7,737 nucleotides of DNA from Bifidobacterium breve (lineage in GTDB: Bacteria; Actinomycetota; Actinomycetes; Mycobacteriales; Mycobacteriaceae). A program made the position numbers and the translations under genes. This document shows positions 1 through 6,338 of the stretch, in pieces. Positions within the stretch are counted from its first letter, which is position 1. Every line of letters starts with the position of its first letter. The stretch lies in the NCBI GenBank assembly GCA_945882475.1, contig CAMCWJ010000131.1, positions 1 through 7,737 on the forward strand. The letters run 5' to 3'. A model generated the notes under the pieces. That model did no database searches. It was not told the DNA's origin and saw only the letters and a program-made list of their open reading frames with translations.

Positions 1-23
1 ATGCGGCGAAATAGCTTGGGCCG

Positions 24-686
24 CTAGGGAACCGGCGTCACCGAAAAACGGTTCTCCACGGACTGCCGGAACTCGTTCGCGCACTGCTCCACCAGAGTGC
101 GGTCTTCGCCGGCCTGCTGCAGGCAGTCGAAGTAGCCTCCGGCTCCGACCTCCTTGAAGAGACCGACCCAGATCGCCACGAAGATCAGGCCCGCGATGAT
201 CCCGAGCACGCCGAGCACGATGCCGGCTGTCGCGACACCGCCGTTGGTGGCCTCGCCGCGCTTGACCCGGGCGCGGCCGACGAAGCCGAGGATGACCGCG
301 ACGATGCCCAGCACGATCCCGCCCGCGATGGAGAACGAACCAATCAGGGCGCAGACGCCGACGATCAGTGCCGCCACGCCCAGTCCATTGCGGGGTGTCA
401 TCGGGGCGGCGGCCGGATCCCAGTACGGCGGGGCGGGATAGCCGCCCTGGTACGGGCCGGGTTGGTGCGGACCGGGCGGGTATGCGCCGGGTTGGTACGC
501 GCCGGGCTGGTACGCACCAGGTTGGTAGGCGCCCTGTTGGTAAGCGCCGGATTCGTACGGACCACCCTGGTAAGGGCTGGCCTGATACGGACCGCCCTGG
601 TACGGACCGGGCGGGTAGGAGTACGGATCCGGCACCGCCTCGGCAGGTGTGGCCGGGTTGCCGGGGGACTCCGGGGGCTCAGTCAT
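24..686 (-). CDS. DUF4190-type membrane protein with Pro/Tyr/Gly pentapeptide repeats
   Basis: A 220-residue protein of unknown function. Residues 1-100 are a soluble, disordered, Pro/Tyr/Gly/Gln-rich tail that holds eleven consecutive five-residue units (residues 28-82) of the form [PA]-Y-Q-x-G. Residues 101-138 and 151-176 are hydrophobic, glycine-rich membrane segments separated by a basic loop (RARVKRGEATNGG). This pattern, ending in a GVATAGIVLGVLG-like second segment, is what defines DUF4190 proteins, which are common in mycobacteria. The C-terminal 45 residues follow the last helix and carry C188 and C202, which could form a disulfide if this part is outside the cell (inference). The ATG at 686 is preceded on the minus strand by GAGGTGAAG (695-703), 8 nt away, and the start is sound. 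It follows the HdeD-like gene in the same direction, 82 nt downstream, with a hairpin between them, so shared transcription is uncertain. The family is confident and the role unknown. Confidence 0.85.
   Translation of the reverse strand: MTEPPESPGNPATPAEAVPDPYSYPPGPYQGGPYQASPYQGGPYESGAYQQGAYQPGAYQPGAYQPGAYPPGPHQPGPYQGGYPAPPYWDPAAAPMTPRNGLGVAALIVGVCALIGSFSIAGGIVLGIVAVILGFVGRARVKRGEATNGGVATAGIVLGVLGIIAGLIFVAIWVGLFKEVGAGGYFDCLQQAGEDRTLVEQCANEFRQSVENRFSVTPVP
441..605 (-). repeat. 15-bp tandem repeats encoding eleven [PA]YQxG pentapeptides
   Basis: Eleven in-frame 15-bp units inside the DUF4190 gene. On the minus strand they encode PYQGG, PYQAS, PYQGG, PYESG, AYQQG, three copies of AYQPG, AYPPG, PHQPG and PYQGG. 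The three AYQPG units are the most alike in DNA and look like the most recent expansion. Copy number could vary between strains by slippage (inference). Confidence 0.9.
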
Positions 687-698
687 GGCTCGCGCTTC

Positions 699-730
699 AC
701 CTCATGCGGACGGGACCTCATGCGGACGGG
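699..730. repeat. perfect 16-bp tandem duplication in the leader of the DUF4190 gene
   Basis: The 16-mer acctcatgcggacggg occurs at 699-714 and again, with no gap or mismatch, at 715-730. On the minus strand each copy carries GAGGT, the core of the ribosome-binding site of the gene starting at 686. Only the proximal copy continues into GAAG at the right distance from the ATG, so the distal copy is a displaced duplicate of the site. Confidence 0.9.
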
Positions 731-746
731 GACGGGGCCAAGGCTA

Positions 747-762
747 CCCGCCTCCTGGCGGG
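747..762 (-). terminator. hairpin just downstream of the HdeD-like gene
   Basis: CCCGCC (747-752) and GGCGGG (757-762) form a perfect 6-bp GC stem with a 4-nt loop, beginning 6 nt after the stop codon of the leftward HdeD-like gene. There is no U tract after it, which is common for mycobacterial candidates but makes it weaker as an intrinsic terminator. It may separate transcription of the two leftward genes or stabilise the 3' end of the first. Confidence 0.4.
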
Positions 763-768
763 CGGTCG

Positions 769-1356
769 TCAGCGTGTACCGAGCGCCTCGCCGATGACGG
801 TACGGACCTTGTTTCCGGTCTTGCGGATACCGAAGGAGGCGATGATCTCCAGCACACCGAGCACTACGAGCCAGATGCCGGCGACCCAGATCAGGGTCGG
901 CAGCGAGCCGAAGGGGTAGGCCAGCACGATGATGCCGGCGATCAGGGTGATAACGCCGATGAAGATCTCCCAGCCGCGTGCGGGAGTGTCCGGATCGCTG
1001 ATTGCTGCGGCGGCGGTCGCGACGCCACGGAAGATGAACCCGATGGCGATCCAGATAGCCAGCAGCAGGATCGAGTTTCCGATGCTGCGGAAGGACAGCA
1101 CGGCCAGGACCAGGGACGCCGCGCCGCTGATGAACAGTAACGCCCGGCCGCCGCCGGAAATATGCAGGGTGAACGCATGGAAGATCTGCGAGATACCGGT
1201 CACCAGCAGGTATGCGCCGAAGAAAATCCCCGCAATGATCAAGGACTTCTCAGGCCAGGCCAGAACCATCACGCCGAGGATGACCGACAGCACGCCGGTC
1301 AGCAACACCGATTTCCAGAGGTGGGGTACCAGATTGTTTCCAGTGGTTATTGCCAT
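769..1356 (-). CDS. HdeD-family (DUF308) six-helix membrane protein
   Basis: A 195-residue integral membrane protein. Six hydrophobic segments lie near residues 15-34, 38-60, 72-89, 95-117, 130-147 and 153-176. They form three helix pairs that are repeats of one unit: GVLSVILGVMVLAWPEKSL (21-39) aligns without gaps to GVITLIAGIIVLAYPFGSL (134-152). This internal repetition and the VLA[WY]P turn are typical of the HdeD/DUF308 family, named after an Escherichia coli acid-stress membrane protein; the molecular activity is not known. I chose the ATG at 1356 (MAITTGNN...LWKSVLL) because the reading frame upstream to an ATG at 1410 adds 18 residues that look unlike the family N-terminus and overlap an inverted repeat. 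No strong ribosome-binding site precedes either start. It is divergent from the ABC importer operon. From memory, M. tuberculosis has a membrane protein gene of similar size (Rv1624c) next to its Rv1625c cyclase, and this gene may be its counterpart, but I could not check this. Confidence 0.85.
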   Translation of the reverse strand: MAITTGNNLVPHLWKSVLLTGVLSVILGVMVLAWPEKSLIIAGIFFGAYLLVTGISQIFHAFTLHISGGGRALLFISGAASLVLAVLSFRSIGNSILLLAIWIAIGFIFRGVATAAAAISDPDTPARGWEIFIGVITLIAGIIVLAYPFGSLPTLIWVAGIWLVVLGVLEIIASFGIRKTGNKVRTVIGEALGTR

Positions 1357-1529
1357 GCGGTCAGTCTTGCACACGACGAGCCCGCAGGTCGGGATTGAAC
1401 TGTGGCCCATCCCGCCGACCGGCGCTGCAATGCGGTCGTGTTTCCAGCGCGCGAACTTACTTCGCGGCAGCTAAGGTCCGGGCAGGAGCTAACCCGGTCA
1501 ACTAACGACAACGACAGCGAGGCACCCCC
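1357..1529. promoter_or_regulatory. divergent spacer between HdeD-like gene and ABC importer operon
   Basis: This 173-bp spacer must hold the promoters of both flanking units. An imperfect inverted repeat, ggtcgggat (1387-1395) with atcccgccgacc (1409-1420), can form a 9-bp stem with a 3-nt bulge and a 13-nt loop, and is a candidate operator. A TANNNT-type -10 element, TAAGGT (1472-1477), could serve the operon, giving a leader of about 45 nt, but no convincing -35 precedes it. GAGG at 1519-1522 is the ribosome-binding site of the binding-protein gene, 7 nt from its GTG. Confidence 0.35.
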
Positions 1530-2462
1530 GTGCAGGTTTCAAGAGTCCGGCAGACCGCATCCCCGTGGTGGCGCACCGCGGCCGTCGTCGCCGTGGTCGG
1601 CGCCGTGAGCCTTTCCGGTTGCGCCAAGAACACCGAGGGCCCCGCCGCCACCGACGCAGGTGCCGCCGCGACAGCGTCCGTCACGGCGAAGAAGGTCGAC
1701 GACATCGCCGCGACGGTGCCCGAGGACATCCGCAAGTCCGGCAAGCTGGTGGTCGGCGTGAACCTGCCCTATCCGCCCAACGAGTACAAGGACTCCGACG
1801 GCAAGATCGTCGGCTTCAACGTCGACCTCGTCAACGCGGTGGCGGCAACCCTCGGCCTGACGGCGGACTACCGGGAGTCCGACTTCGCCAAGATCATCCC
1901 CGCAATTGAGGGCGGCACCTACAACGTCGGCATGTCGTCGTTCACCGACACCAAGGAGCGCGAGAAGACGGTTGACTTCGTCACCTACTTCTCGGCCGGA
2001 ACACTGTGGGCGCACCGCGCCGGTGCCGGTATCGACCCGAACAATGCCTGTGGCAAAAAGGTTGCGGTGCAGTCCAACACCACCCAGGACACCGACCAGT
2101 TGCCGGCCGCGAGCAAGGCCTGCGTCGACGCGGGCAAGCCGGAAATCGAGATCCTGCGCTTCGACAACCAGGACGCGGTGACCAACGCGGTGGTGCTCGG
2201 GCAGGCCGACGCCATGTCGGCGGATTCGCCGGTGACCGCCTACGCCATCAAGCAGAACGATGGAAAGCTCGAGGCTGCCGGTGAGATCACCGATTCGGCG
2301 CCCTACGGCTGGCCGGTGAAGAAGGGTTCGCCGCTGGCGCAGTCACTGCTCAAGGCGCTCGAGCACCTCATGAAGACCGGCGACTACAAGACCATCGCCA
2401 CCAACTGGGGCCTGCAATCCGGAATGATCGACAAGCCGGTCATCAACGGGGCCATCAGCTGA
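1530..2462 (+). CDS. polar-amino-acid ABC importer, substrate-binding lipoprotein
   Basis: A 310-residue extracytoplasmic solute-binding protein of family 3 (SBP_bac_3, HisJ/GlnH-like) that delivers an amino acid to the permease encoded next. The N-terminus has basic residues, a hydrophobic core (about 17-28) and a lipobox L28-S29-G30-C31, so it should be anchored by a lipid on C31. The binding domain spans about 70-298. Aligned to E. coli HisJ by eye, S137, T139 and R144 (MSSFTDTKER) match the carboxylate-binding S70, S72 and R77; T184/T185 (QSNTTQD) match the T121 region, and D232 (SADSP) matches D161, the amino-group ligand. These support an alpha-amino acid as substrate, but the side chain cannot be told. 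C174 and C198 may form a disulfide. The GTG at 1530 is chosen because of GAGG 7 nt upstream and because it yields a complete signal peptide. The first gene of a three-gene operon. Confidence 0.92.
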   Translation: MQVSRVRQTASPWWRTAAVVAVVGAVSLSGCAKNTEGPAATDAGAAATASVTAKKVDDIAATVPEDIRKSGKLVVGVNLPYPPNEYKDSDGKIVGFNVDLVNAVAATLGLTADYRESDFAKIIPAIEGGTYNVGMSSFTDTKEREKTVDFVTYFSAGTLWAHRAGAGIDPNNACGKKVAVQSNTTQDTDQLPAASKACVDAGKPEIEILRFDNQDAVTNAVVLGQADAMSADSPVTAYAIKQNDGKLEAAGEITDSAPYGWPVKKGSPLAQSLLKALEHLMKTGDYKTIATNWGLQSGMIDKPVINGAIS

Positions 2463-2467
2463 GTGAG

Positions 2468-3397
2468 GTGACCGCCGCGCCACCGCCGTCGTCGTCGTCG
2501 CCGCAAGCGATCGATGCCGTTCCGCTGCGGCATCCGGGGCGGTGGATCGGTGCGGTGGCCATCGTGGGGCTGGTCGGGCTATTCCTGTACGGCGCGGCCA
2601 CCAACCCCGCTTACGGTTGGGCGACCTACCGCAAGTACCTGTTCGACGCCAGGGTGTCCCAAGCCGCCTGGAACACCCTGCAGCTGACGTTCTGGGCAAT
2701 GGCGCTGGGTCTGCTGCTCGGGGTGATCCTGGCGGTGATGCGGCTGTCGCCCAACCCGGTGTTCCGGGCAGTGTCCTGGGTCTACCTGTGGATCTTCCGC
2801 GGCACCCCGGTGTACGTGCAGTTGGTGTTCTGGGGGCTCTTCCCGACCCTGTACCGCAACATCCAGATCGGGGTGCCGTTCGGGCCGTCGTTCTTCCAGC
2901 TGAACCTGCAGGACCTCTCGATCGCCTTCACCCTGGCCATCATCGGCCTGGGTCTCAACGAGGCCGCCTACATGGCCGAGATCATCCGCGCCGGGATCGC
3001 CTCGGTTCCCGAAGGTCAGACCGAGGCCTCCACCGCCCTGGGCATGTCGTGGTGGATGGGCATGCGACGCACGGTGCTGCCGCAGGCCATGCGGGTCATC
3101 ATCCCGCCCACCGGCAACGAGCTGATCAGCATGCTCAAGACCACCTCGCTGGTGACTGCTGTGCCCTACACCCTGGAGCTCTACACCCGGACCCGGGACA
3201 TTTCGGCGGTGATCTTCCAGCCGATCCCGCTGCTGATGGTGGCGGCCACCTGGTACCTGGCCATCACCAGCGTGCTGATGGTCGGCCAGTACTACCTGGA
3301 GAAGTACTTCTCCCGCGGTATCTCCCGCACGCTGACCGACAAGCAACTCGAGGCGCTGGCCAAGGCCGCGACCGGGGCGAAGGAGGGCCACGTATGA
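2468..3397 (+). CDS. polar-amino-acid ABC importer, permease
   Basis: A 309-residue inner-membrane permease of the HisM/HisQ type (BPD_transp_1). Residues 1-25 are a Pro/Ser-rich cytoplasmic tail; membrane segments lie near 27-43, 70-91, 104-123, 152-168, 210-235 and 252-272. The EAA motif that docks on the ATPase is clear at 165-194 (E165-A-A ... G174 ... G192), followed by the usual LPQAMRVIIPP segment. Only one permease gene is present, so the channel is probably a homodimer, unlike HisQM. The GTG at 2468 lies 5 nt after the stop of the binding-protein gene and has no good ribosome-binding site of its own, which suggests translational coupling. The region between segments 3 and 4 (124-150) is longer than in the simplest family members and may contact the binding protein (inference). 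Confidence 0.92.
   Translation: MTAAPPPSSSSPQAIDAVPLRHPGRWIGAVAIVGLVGLFLYGAATNPAYGWATYRKYLFDARVSQAAWNTLQLTFWAMALGLLLGVILAVMRLSPNPVFRAVSWVYLWIFRGTPVYVQLVFWGLFPTLYRNIQIGVPFGPSFFQLNLQDLSIAFTLAIIGLGLNEAAYMAEIIRAGIASVPEGQTEASTALGMSWWMGMRRTVLPQAMRVIIPPTGNELISMLKTTSLVTAVPYTLELYTRTRDISAVIFQPIPLLMVAATWYLAITSVLMVGQYYLEKYFSRGISRTLTDKQLEALAKAATGAKEGHV
3380..3386 (+). promoter_or_regulatory. strong ribosome-binding site of the ABC ATPase gene
   Basis: AAGGAGG lies inside the 3' end of the permease gene, 7 nt before the ATG at 3394. It fixes the ATPase start although its frame stays open far upstream. Confidence 0.85.
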
Positions 3398-4161
3398 CCA
3401 CGGGGCCGATGGTCGACGCTCAGCAGGTGTGCAAGGACTTCGGCGCTCTGCAGGTGCTTAAGGGCGTCACCCTGTCGGTCGATCCCGGCCAGGTGCTGGT
3501 ACTGGTGGGCCCGTCCGGCTCGGGCAAGTCGACGTTCCTGCGTTGTATCAATCATCTCGAAACCGTCACCGCCGGAAAGCTTTACGTCGACGGAAAGCTG
3601 GTCGGCTATCGCGAGAGTCGCGGCAAGCTCTACGAGATGCCGCCGCGGGAGGCCGCCCGGCAGCGGCGCGACATCGGCATGGTGTTCCAGCACTTCAACC
3701 TGTTCCCGCACCGCACCGTACTGGGCAACGTCATCGAGGCGCCGGTCCACGTCAAGCGGACGCCGAAATCCGCTGCGTTGCAGCGTGCCCGGGATCTGCT
3801 GCATCAGGTGGGACTGTCCGACAAGGCCGACGCTTACCCGGCGCAACTATCCGGCGGTCAGCAGCAGCGAGTGGCCATCGCCCGGGCGCTGGCGATGGAC
3901 CCCAAGCTGATGCTCTTCGACGAGCCCACCTCGGCACTGGACCCGGAGTTGGTGGGTGAGGTGCTCGCGGTGATGAAGAAACTGGCCGGCGCCGGCATGA
4001 CGATGATCGTGGTGACCCACGAGATGGGGTTCGCCCGCGAGGTCGCCGACCAACTGGTGTTCATGGACGGCGGGGTGATCGTCGAAAGCGGGCCGCCGCG
4101 GGACGTGCTGAGCAATCCCCGGCACGAACGCACCCAGGCGTTCCTGTCCAAAGTCATGTGA
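3394..4161 (+). CDS. polar-amino-acid ABC importer, ATP-binding protein
   Basis: A 255-residue ATPase of the GlnQ/HisP/ArtP group that powers the importer from the cytoplasmic face. All nucleotide-binding motifs are intact: Walker A GPSGSGKST (39-47), Q-loop Q99 in MVFQHFNLFPH, signature LSGGQQQR (152-159), Walker B LMLFDE (172-177) with catalytic E177, D-loop SALD (180-183) and the switch histidine H209 (VVTHEMGF). An insertion of about 15 residues before the Q-loop (72-90, GYRESRGKLYEMPPRE) is also seen in several actinobacterial members as I recall them. The gene overlaps the permease gene by 4 nt (ATGA, 3394-3397), which with the strong ribosome-binding site indicates tight co-expression. 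Its stop overlaps the end of the convergent cyclase gene by 8 nt. The open frame upstream of 3394 is antisense-free but lies wholly over the permease gene and is not coding. Confidence 0.95.
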   Translation: MTTGPMVDAQQVCKDFGALQVLKGVTLSVDPGQVLVLVGPSGSGKSTFLRCINHLETVTAGKLYVDGKLVGYRESRGKLYEMPPREAARQRRDIGMVFQHFNLFPHRTVLGNVIEAPVHVKRTPKSAALQRARDLLHQVGLSDKADAYPAQLSGGQQQRVAIARALAMDPKLMLFDEPTSALDPELVGEVLAVMKKLAGAGMTMIVVTHEMGFAREVADQLVFMDGGVIVESGPPRDVLSNPRHERTQAFLSKVM

Positions 4162-5509
4162 CGCGGAGGTTGCTCTCCGCGCGGGGGAGTTCATCGGCTG
4201 CGGGCTCGTCTTGTGCGTCAAACGAGGGCAGCGTGGCACGCGGCTTGTGGGCCACCAGGTACCAGGTGCGCATCACGCCCTTGCCCTTGATCTCCACATC
4301 GCCGCGTTCCTCAAGCACGAAAGCGTGCCGCAGACGCTCAAAAACGTCCTGCGGCAACTGGATTCGGCCCTCCGGGTCGGTGGACTCCATCCGGGAGGCG
4401 ACGTTGACGGCATCGCCCCAGACGTCGTAGAAGAACCGGCGCGCACCCACGACTCCGGCCACCACCGGCCCGGATGCGATGCCCATCCGCAGCGGCACCG
4501 GATTGCCGCGTGGGTCGCGTAGGTCGGCGACGGCATCGGACATGTCGAGTGCCAGCGCGGCGATCGCCTCGGCGTGATCCGGCCGCGGGGTGGGCACACC
4601 ACTGACCACCATGTAGGAGTCGCCGGTGGTCTTGATCTTCTCCAGGCCGTGCCGATCCACCAGTCTGTCGAAAGTGGTGTAGAGCCGGTCCAGGAAGCGG
4701 ACTAATTCGGTGGGCGGGATCTCGCTGGCCCGTTCGGTGAAGCCGGCGATGTCGGCGAACAGGATCGAGGCGTCGTCGTAGCGGTCGGCGATCACCCCGT
4801 GCGCGGGATCCTTCAGTTTCTGGGCGACACTGGCCGGCAGGATGTTCGTCAACAGCGCCTCGGAGCGTTTGTACTCGACTTCCATAGCGGCTTCGGCGCG
4901 GGTCACCTCGCGCATGGCGTACCAGACGGTGGCGAACATCATCACGCACGCTGAGACGACGGCGAGCACAAACCCGGCATTGAGCGCCCACCGCGGCTGG
5001 ATGCCGGTGTCCGTCGGCACCAGAAACTGCAGGCCGACCACCAGGGCGGCACCGACCCCCACCACCGTGCTGGCCAGGGCGAGATGTTCAGTGCCGAGCA
5101 CCAGCACCGCCAGGGAGGCCGAGACCAGGTAGTAGAACTGCACCCCCGAATCCGTGCCGACCTGGGAACCAACGAAGGTCAGCGACGCATATGCGACGAT
5201 CACGAAAGTCATTGCCGCGATGATGTTTCCGAACCGGTGCAGCAGTGGGATCGCCAGGAACACCGCAGCCATGACGAGGTTGATAACGCCGATGTAAAGC
5301 ACGCCCTCGCCGGTGACCGTCTGTAGGACGCCCAGTACCGCGGTGACGAACGCGGCCAGCCAGGCGGCCACATTGAGTACCCGTTGCGGACGGCTCACGG
5401 ATTCGGCCCAGTGCTGGTTGCGGGCCGCCGGGCGGCGCAGCAGGCGTTCTCCGTCCGACCGCCGGAAGGGCCCCTCCGGCAGTCCCGCGCACGCGCGTTC
5501 GGACCGCAT
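4154..5509 (-). CDS. cya: membrane class III adenylate cyclase, Rv1625c-like
   Basis: A 451-residue enzyme that should make cAMP from ATP on the cytoplasmic face. Residues 1-43 are a basic tail; six membrane helices follow (about 45-65, 70-90, 95-114, 124-140, 143-163, 177-198), then a linker and the catalytic domain (about 243-420). All six key residues are present: metal-binding D253 (FADIAGFTE) and D297 (GDSYM), adenine-specifying K293 and D362 (YDVWGD), and transition-state N369 and R373. A full set in one chain indicates a symmetric homodimer with two active sites, as shown for M. tuberculosis Rv1625c; the spacings equal those of Rv1625c numbered three higher, and long segments such as RFFYDVWGDAVNVASRMEST look the same from memory. 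The membrane part of this group resembles mammalian cyclases and is thought to act as a receptor. The acidic tail after 425 is probably disordered. The ATG at 5509 gives a family-length protein and has a TAGGCT box 6 nt upstream. Confidence 0.94.
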   Translation of the reverse strand: MRSERACAGLPEGPFRRSDGERLLRRPAARNQHWAESVSRPQRVLNVAAWLAAFVTAVLGVLQTVTGEGVLYIGVINLVMAAVFLAIPLLHRFGNIIAAMTFVIVAYASLTFVGSQVGTDSGVQFYYLVSASLAVLVLGTEHLALASTVVGVGAALVVGLQFLVPTDTGIQPRWALNAGFVLAVVSACVMMFATVWYAMREVTRAEAAMEVEYKRSEALLTNILPASVAQKLKDPAHGVIADRYDDASILFADIAGFTERASEIPPTELVRFLDRLYTTFDRLVDRHGLEKIKTTGDSYMVVSGVPTPRPDHAEAIAALALDMSDAVADLRDPRGNPVPLRMGIASGPVVAGVVGARRFFYDVWGDAVNVASRMESTDPEGRIQLPQDVFERLRHAFVLEERGDVEIKGKGVMRTWYLVAHKPRATLPSFDAQDEPAADELPRAESNLRVT

Positions 5510-5515
5510 CGGCCA

Positions 5516-5521
5516 AGCCTA
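5516..5521 (-). promoter_or_regulatory. cya: candidate -10 element of the cyclase gene, leaderless start
   Basis: On the minus strand TAGGCT fits the mycobacterial TANNNT -10 pattern and ends 6 nt before the ATG at 5509, so transcription would begin at or next to the start codon. No clear ribosome-binding site is present, which agrees with a leaderless mRNA. No good -35 was found. Confidence 0.4.
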
Positions 5522-5546
5522 TCCCGCTTGGAACCTGGGTGGCAGA

Positions 5547-6305
5547 ATGCCCATCGTGGAGACCGCTGATAGCGACAGCGTGCTGGAGAAGGTGGATGAC
5601 CTCGTCGACGAGGTCCTCGGCACCGACCTGATGGGAACGGAGATCGCGCCCAACGAACCCGAGGATCCCTGGGAGCGACGGCAGCGGATTTTGGATTCCT
5701 GGACCGCGATCATCCTGGCCATCGCGGCGGTGGCGACCACGTGGGCGTCCTTCCAGGCCAGTCAGTGGGCCAACGCCCAGTCCGACGCCCAGTCGGCTTC
5801 GGCGATCCAGCGCAGCGATGCAAACCGGGCCGCCTCGGAGGCCGCCAGTCAGTCGGTGGTCGATTCCCAGATGTGGATCTCCTGGGTGGAAGCGACGGCC
5901 GCACAGCAGAAACTCCGGGCCGGCTTCCTGCGGGACCGCTTCTCGCCGGCGCTGGACCGAGCCCAGAAGGAGTGGCTGGGTACGGTCCCGGTGGACGCCG
6001 ACGGTAACCCCGCCCGGGTTCCCGACGGCACCCCACTGAACCTGGCGAGCTACGTGGTTCCAGCCCAGGTGCAGGCCGATGAATTCTCCCGGAAGGCTGA
6101 GGCCAGCCTCGCCGACGCCGACATGGCGAGCAACACGGCGACCAGGCACGTGATGCTCGCGGTGTTATTCGCCCTCGTGCTGTTCTTCGCCAGTGTGGCG
6201 ACCAAGTTCACCTCGCCGAAGATCCAGGTGGTGCTGATCCTGACCTCGCTTCTGCTGCTCGTCACCACGAGCATCAGGATGCTGATACTTCCCCAATTGC
6301 TCTGA
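5547..6305 (+). CDS. unrecognised three-helix membrane protein with extracytoplasmic coiled region
   Basis: I do not recognise this 252-residue protein; it vaguely resembles DUF4337-type proteins in its layout. Residues 1-49 are acidic and probably cytoplasmic (EKVDDLVDEVLGTD, NEPEDPWERRQ). A first membrane segment spans about 51-68. Residues 70-200 form a long Ala/Gln/Ser/Asp-rich region, likely helical with coiled-coil character at 70-145 (many QASQ, QSDAQSAS and DANRAASEAA stretches) and an interruption around 145-165 (GTVPVDADGNPARVPDG). Two closing membrane helices lie at about 202-219 and 225-248, with a short basic loop. The ATG at 5547 is preferred because everything upstream overlaps the divergent cyclase start; a GTG at 5556 is an alternative. 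GGTGG at 5538-5542 is only 4 nt from the ATG, so the ribosome-binding site is doubtful. It lies 37 bp from the cyclase start and 33 bp before the next gene. Confidence 0.8.
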   Translation: MPIVETADSDSVLEKVDDLVDEVLGTDLMGTEIAPNEPEDPWERRQRILDSWTAIILAIAAVATTWASFQASQWANAQSDAQSASAIQRSDANRAASEAASQSVVDSQMWISWVEATAAQQKLRAGFLRDRFSPALDRAQKEWLGTVPVDADGNPARVPDGTPLNLASYVVPAQVQADEFSRKAEASLADADMASNTATRHVMLAVLFALVLFFASVATKFTSPKIQVVLILTSLLLLVTTSIRMLILPQLL

Positions 6306-6331
6306 CTCAATCGCTCTCGGCGGTCTAGGTT
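6302..6331 (+). promoter_or_regulatory. candidate leaderless promoter of the SRPBCC gene
   Basis: CTGACT (6302-6307) and TAGGTT (6326-6331) are separated by 18 nt, and the GTG start lies 7 nt after the -10 box. This is the geometry of a leaderless mycobacterial promoter, and no ribosome-binding site precedes the GTG. The -35 box overlaps the stop codon of the upstream membrane-protein gene. Confidence 0.45.
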
Positions 6332-6338
6332 CACCCGC

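Noticed and set aside
1471..1505. Three CTAA motifs upstream of the binding-protein gene
   Set aside because: Their spacings differ (18 and 13 nt) and the flanking bases are not shared, so they do not form a convincing iteron or operator set.
2542..3393. Upstream extension of the ABC ATPase frame through the whole permease gene
   Set aside because: The family N-terminus begins at 3394, which has a strong ribosome-binding site, and the upstream translation is low-complexity sequence lying over the permease gene.
5313..5546. Upstream extension of the 252-residue membrane protein
   Set aside because: It lies almost entirely over the start of the divergent cyclase gene and translates to basic, low-complexity sequence without helix pattern.
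5530..5558. GGAAC box resembling a SigE/SigH -35 element before the 252-residue membrane protein
   Set aside because: The matching -10 (CGTT-like) at proper spacing would fall inside the coding region and reads CGTGG, so the match is poor.
5088..6149. Long open frame (353 codons) on the minus strand across the cyclase N-terminus and the divergent membrane-protein gene
   Set aside because: Its translation is Gly/Arg/His-rich low-complexity sequence without any family motif, and it is antisense or out of frame to two well-supported genes. High GC content produces such open frames.
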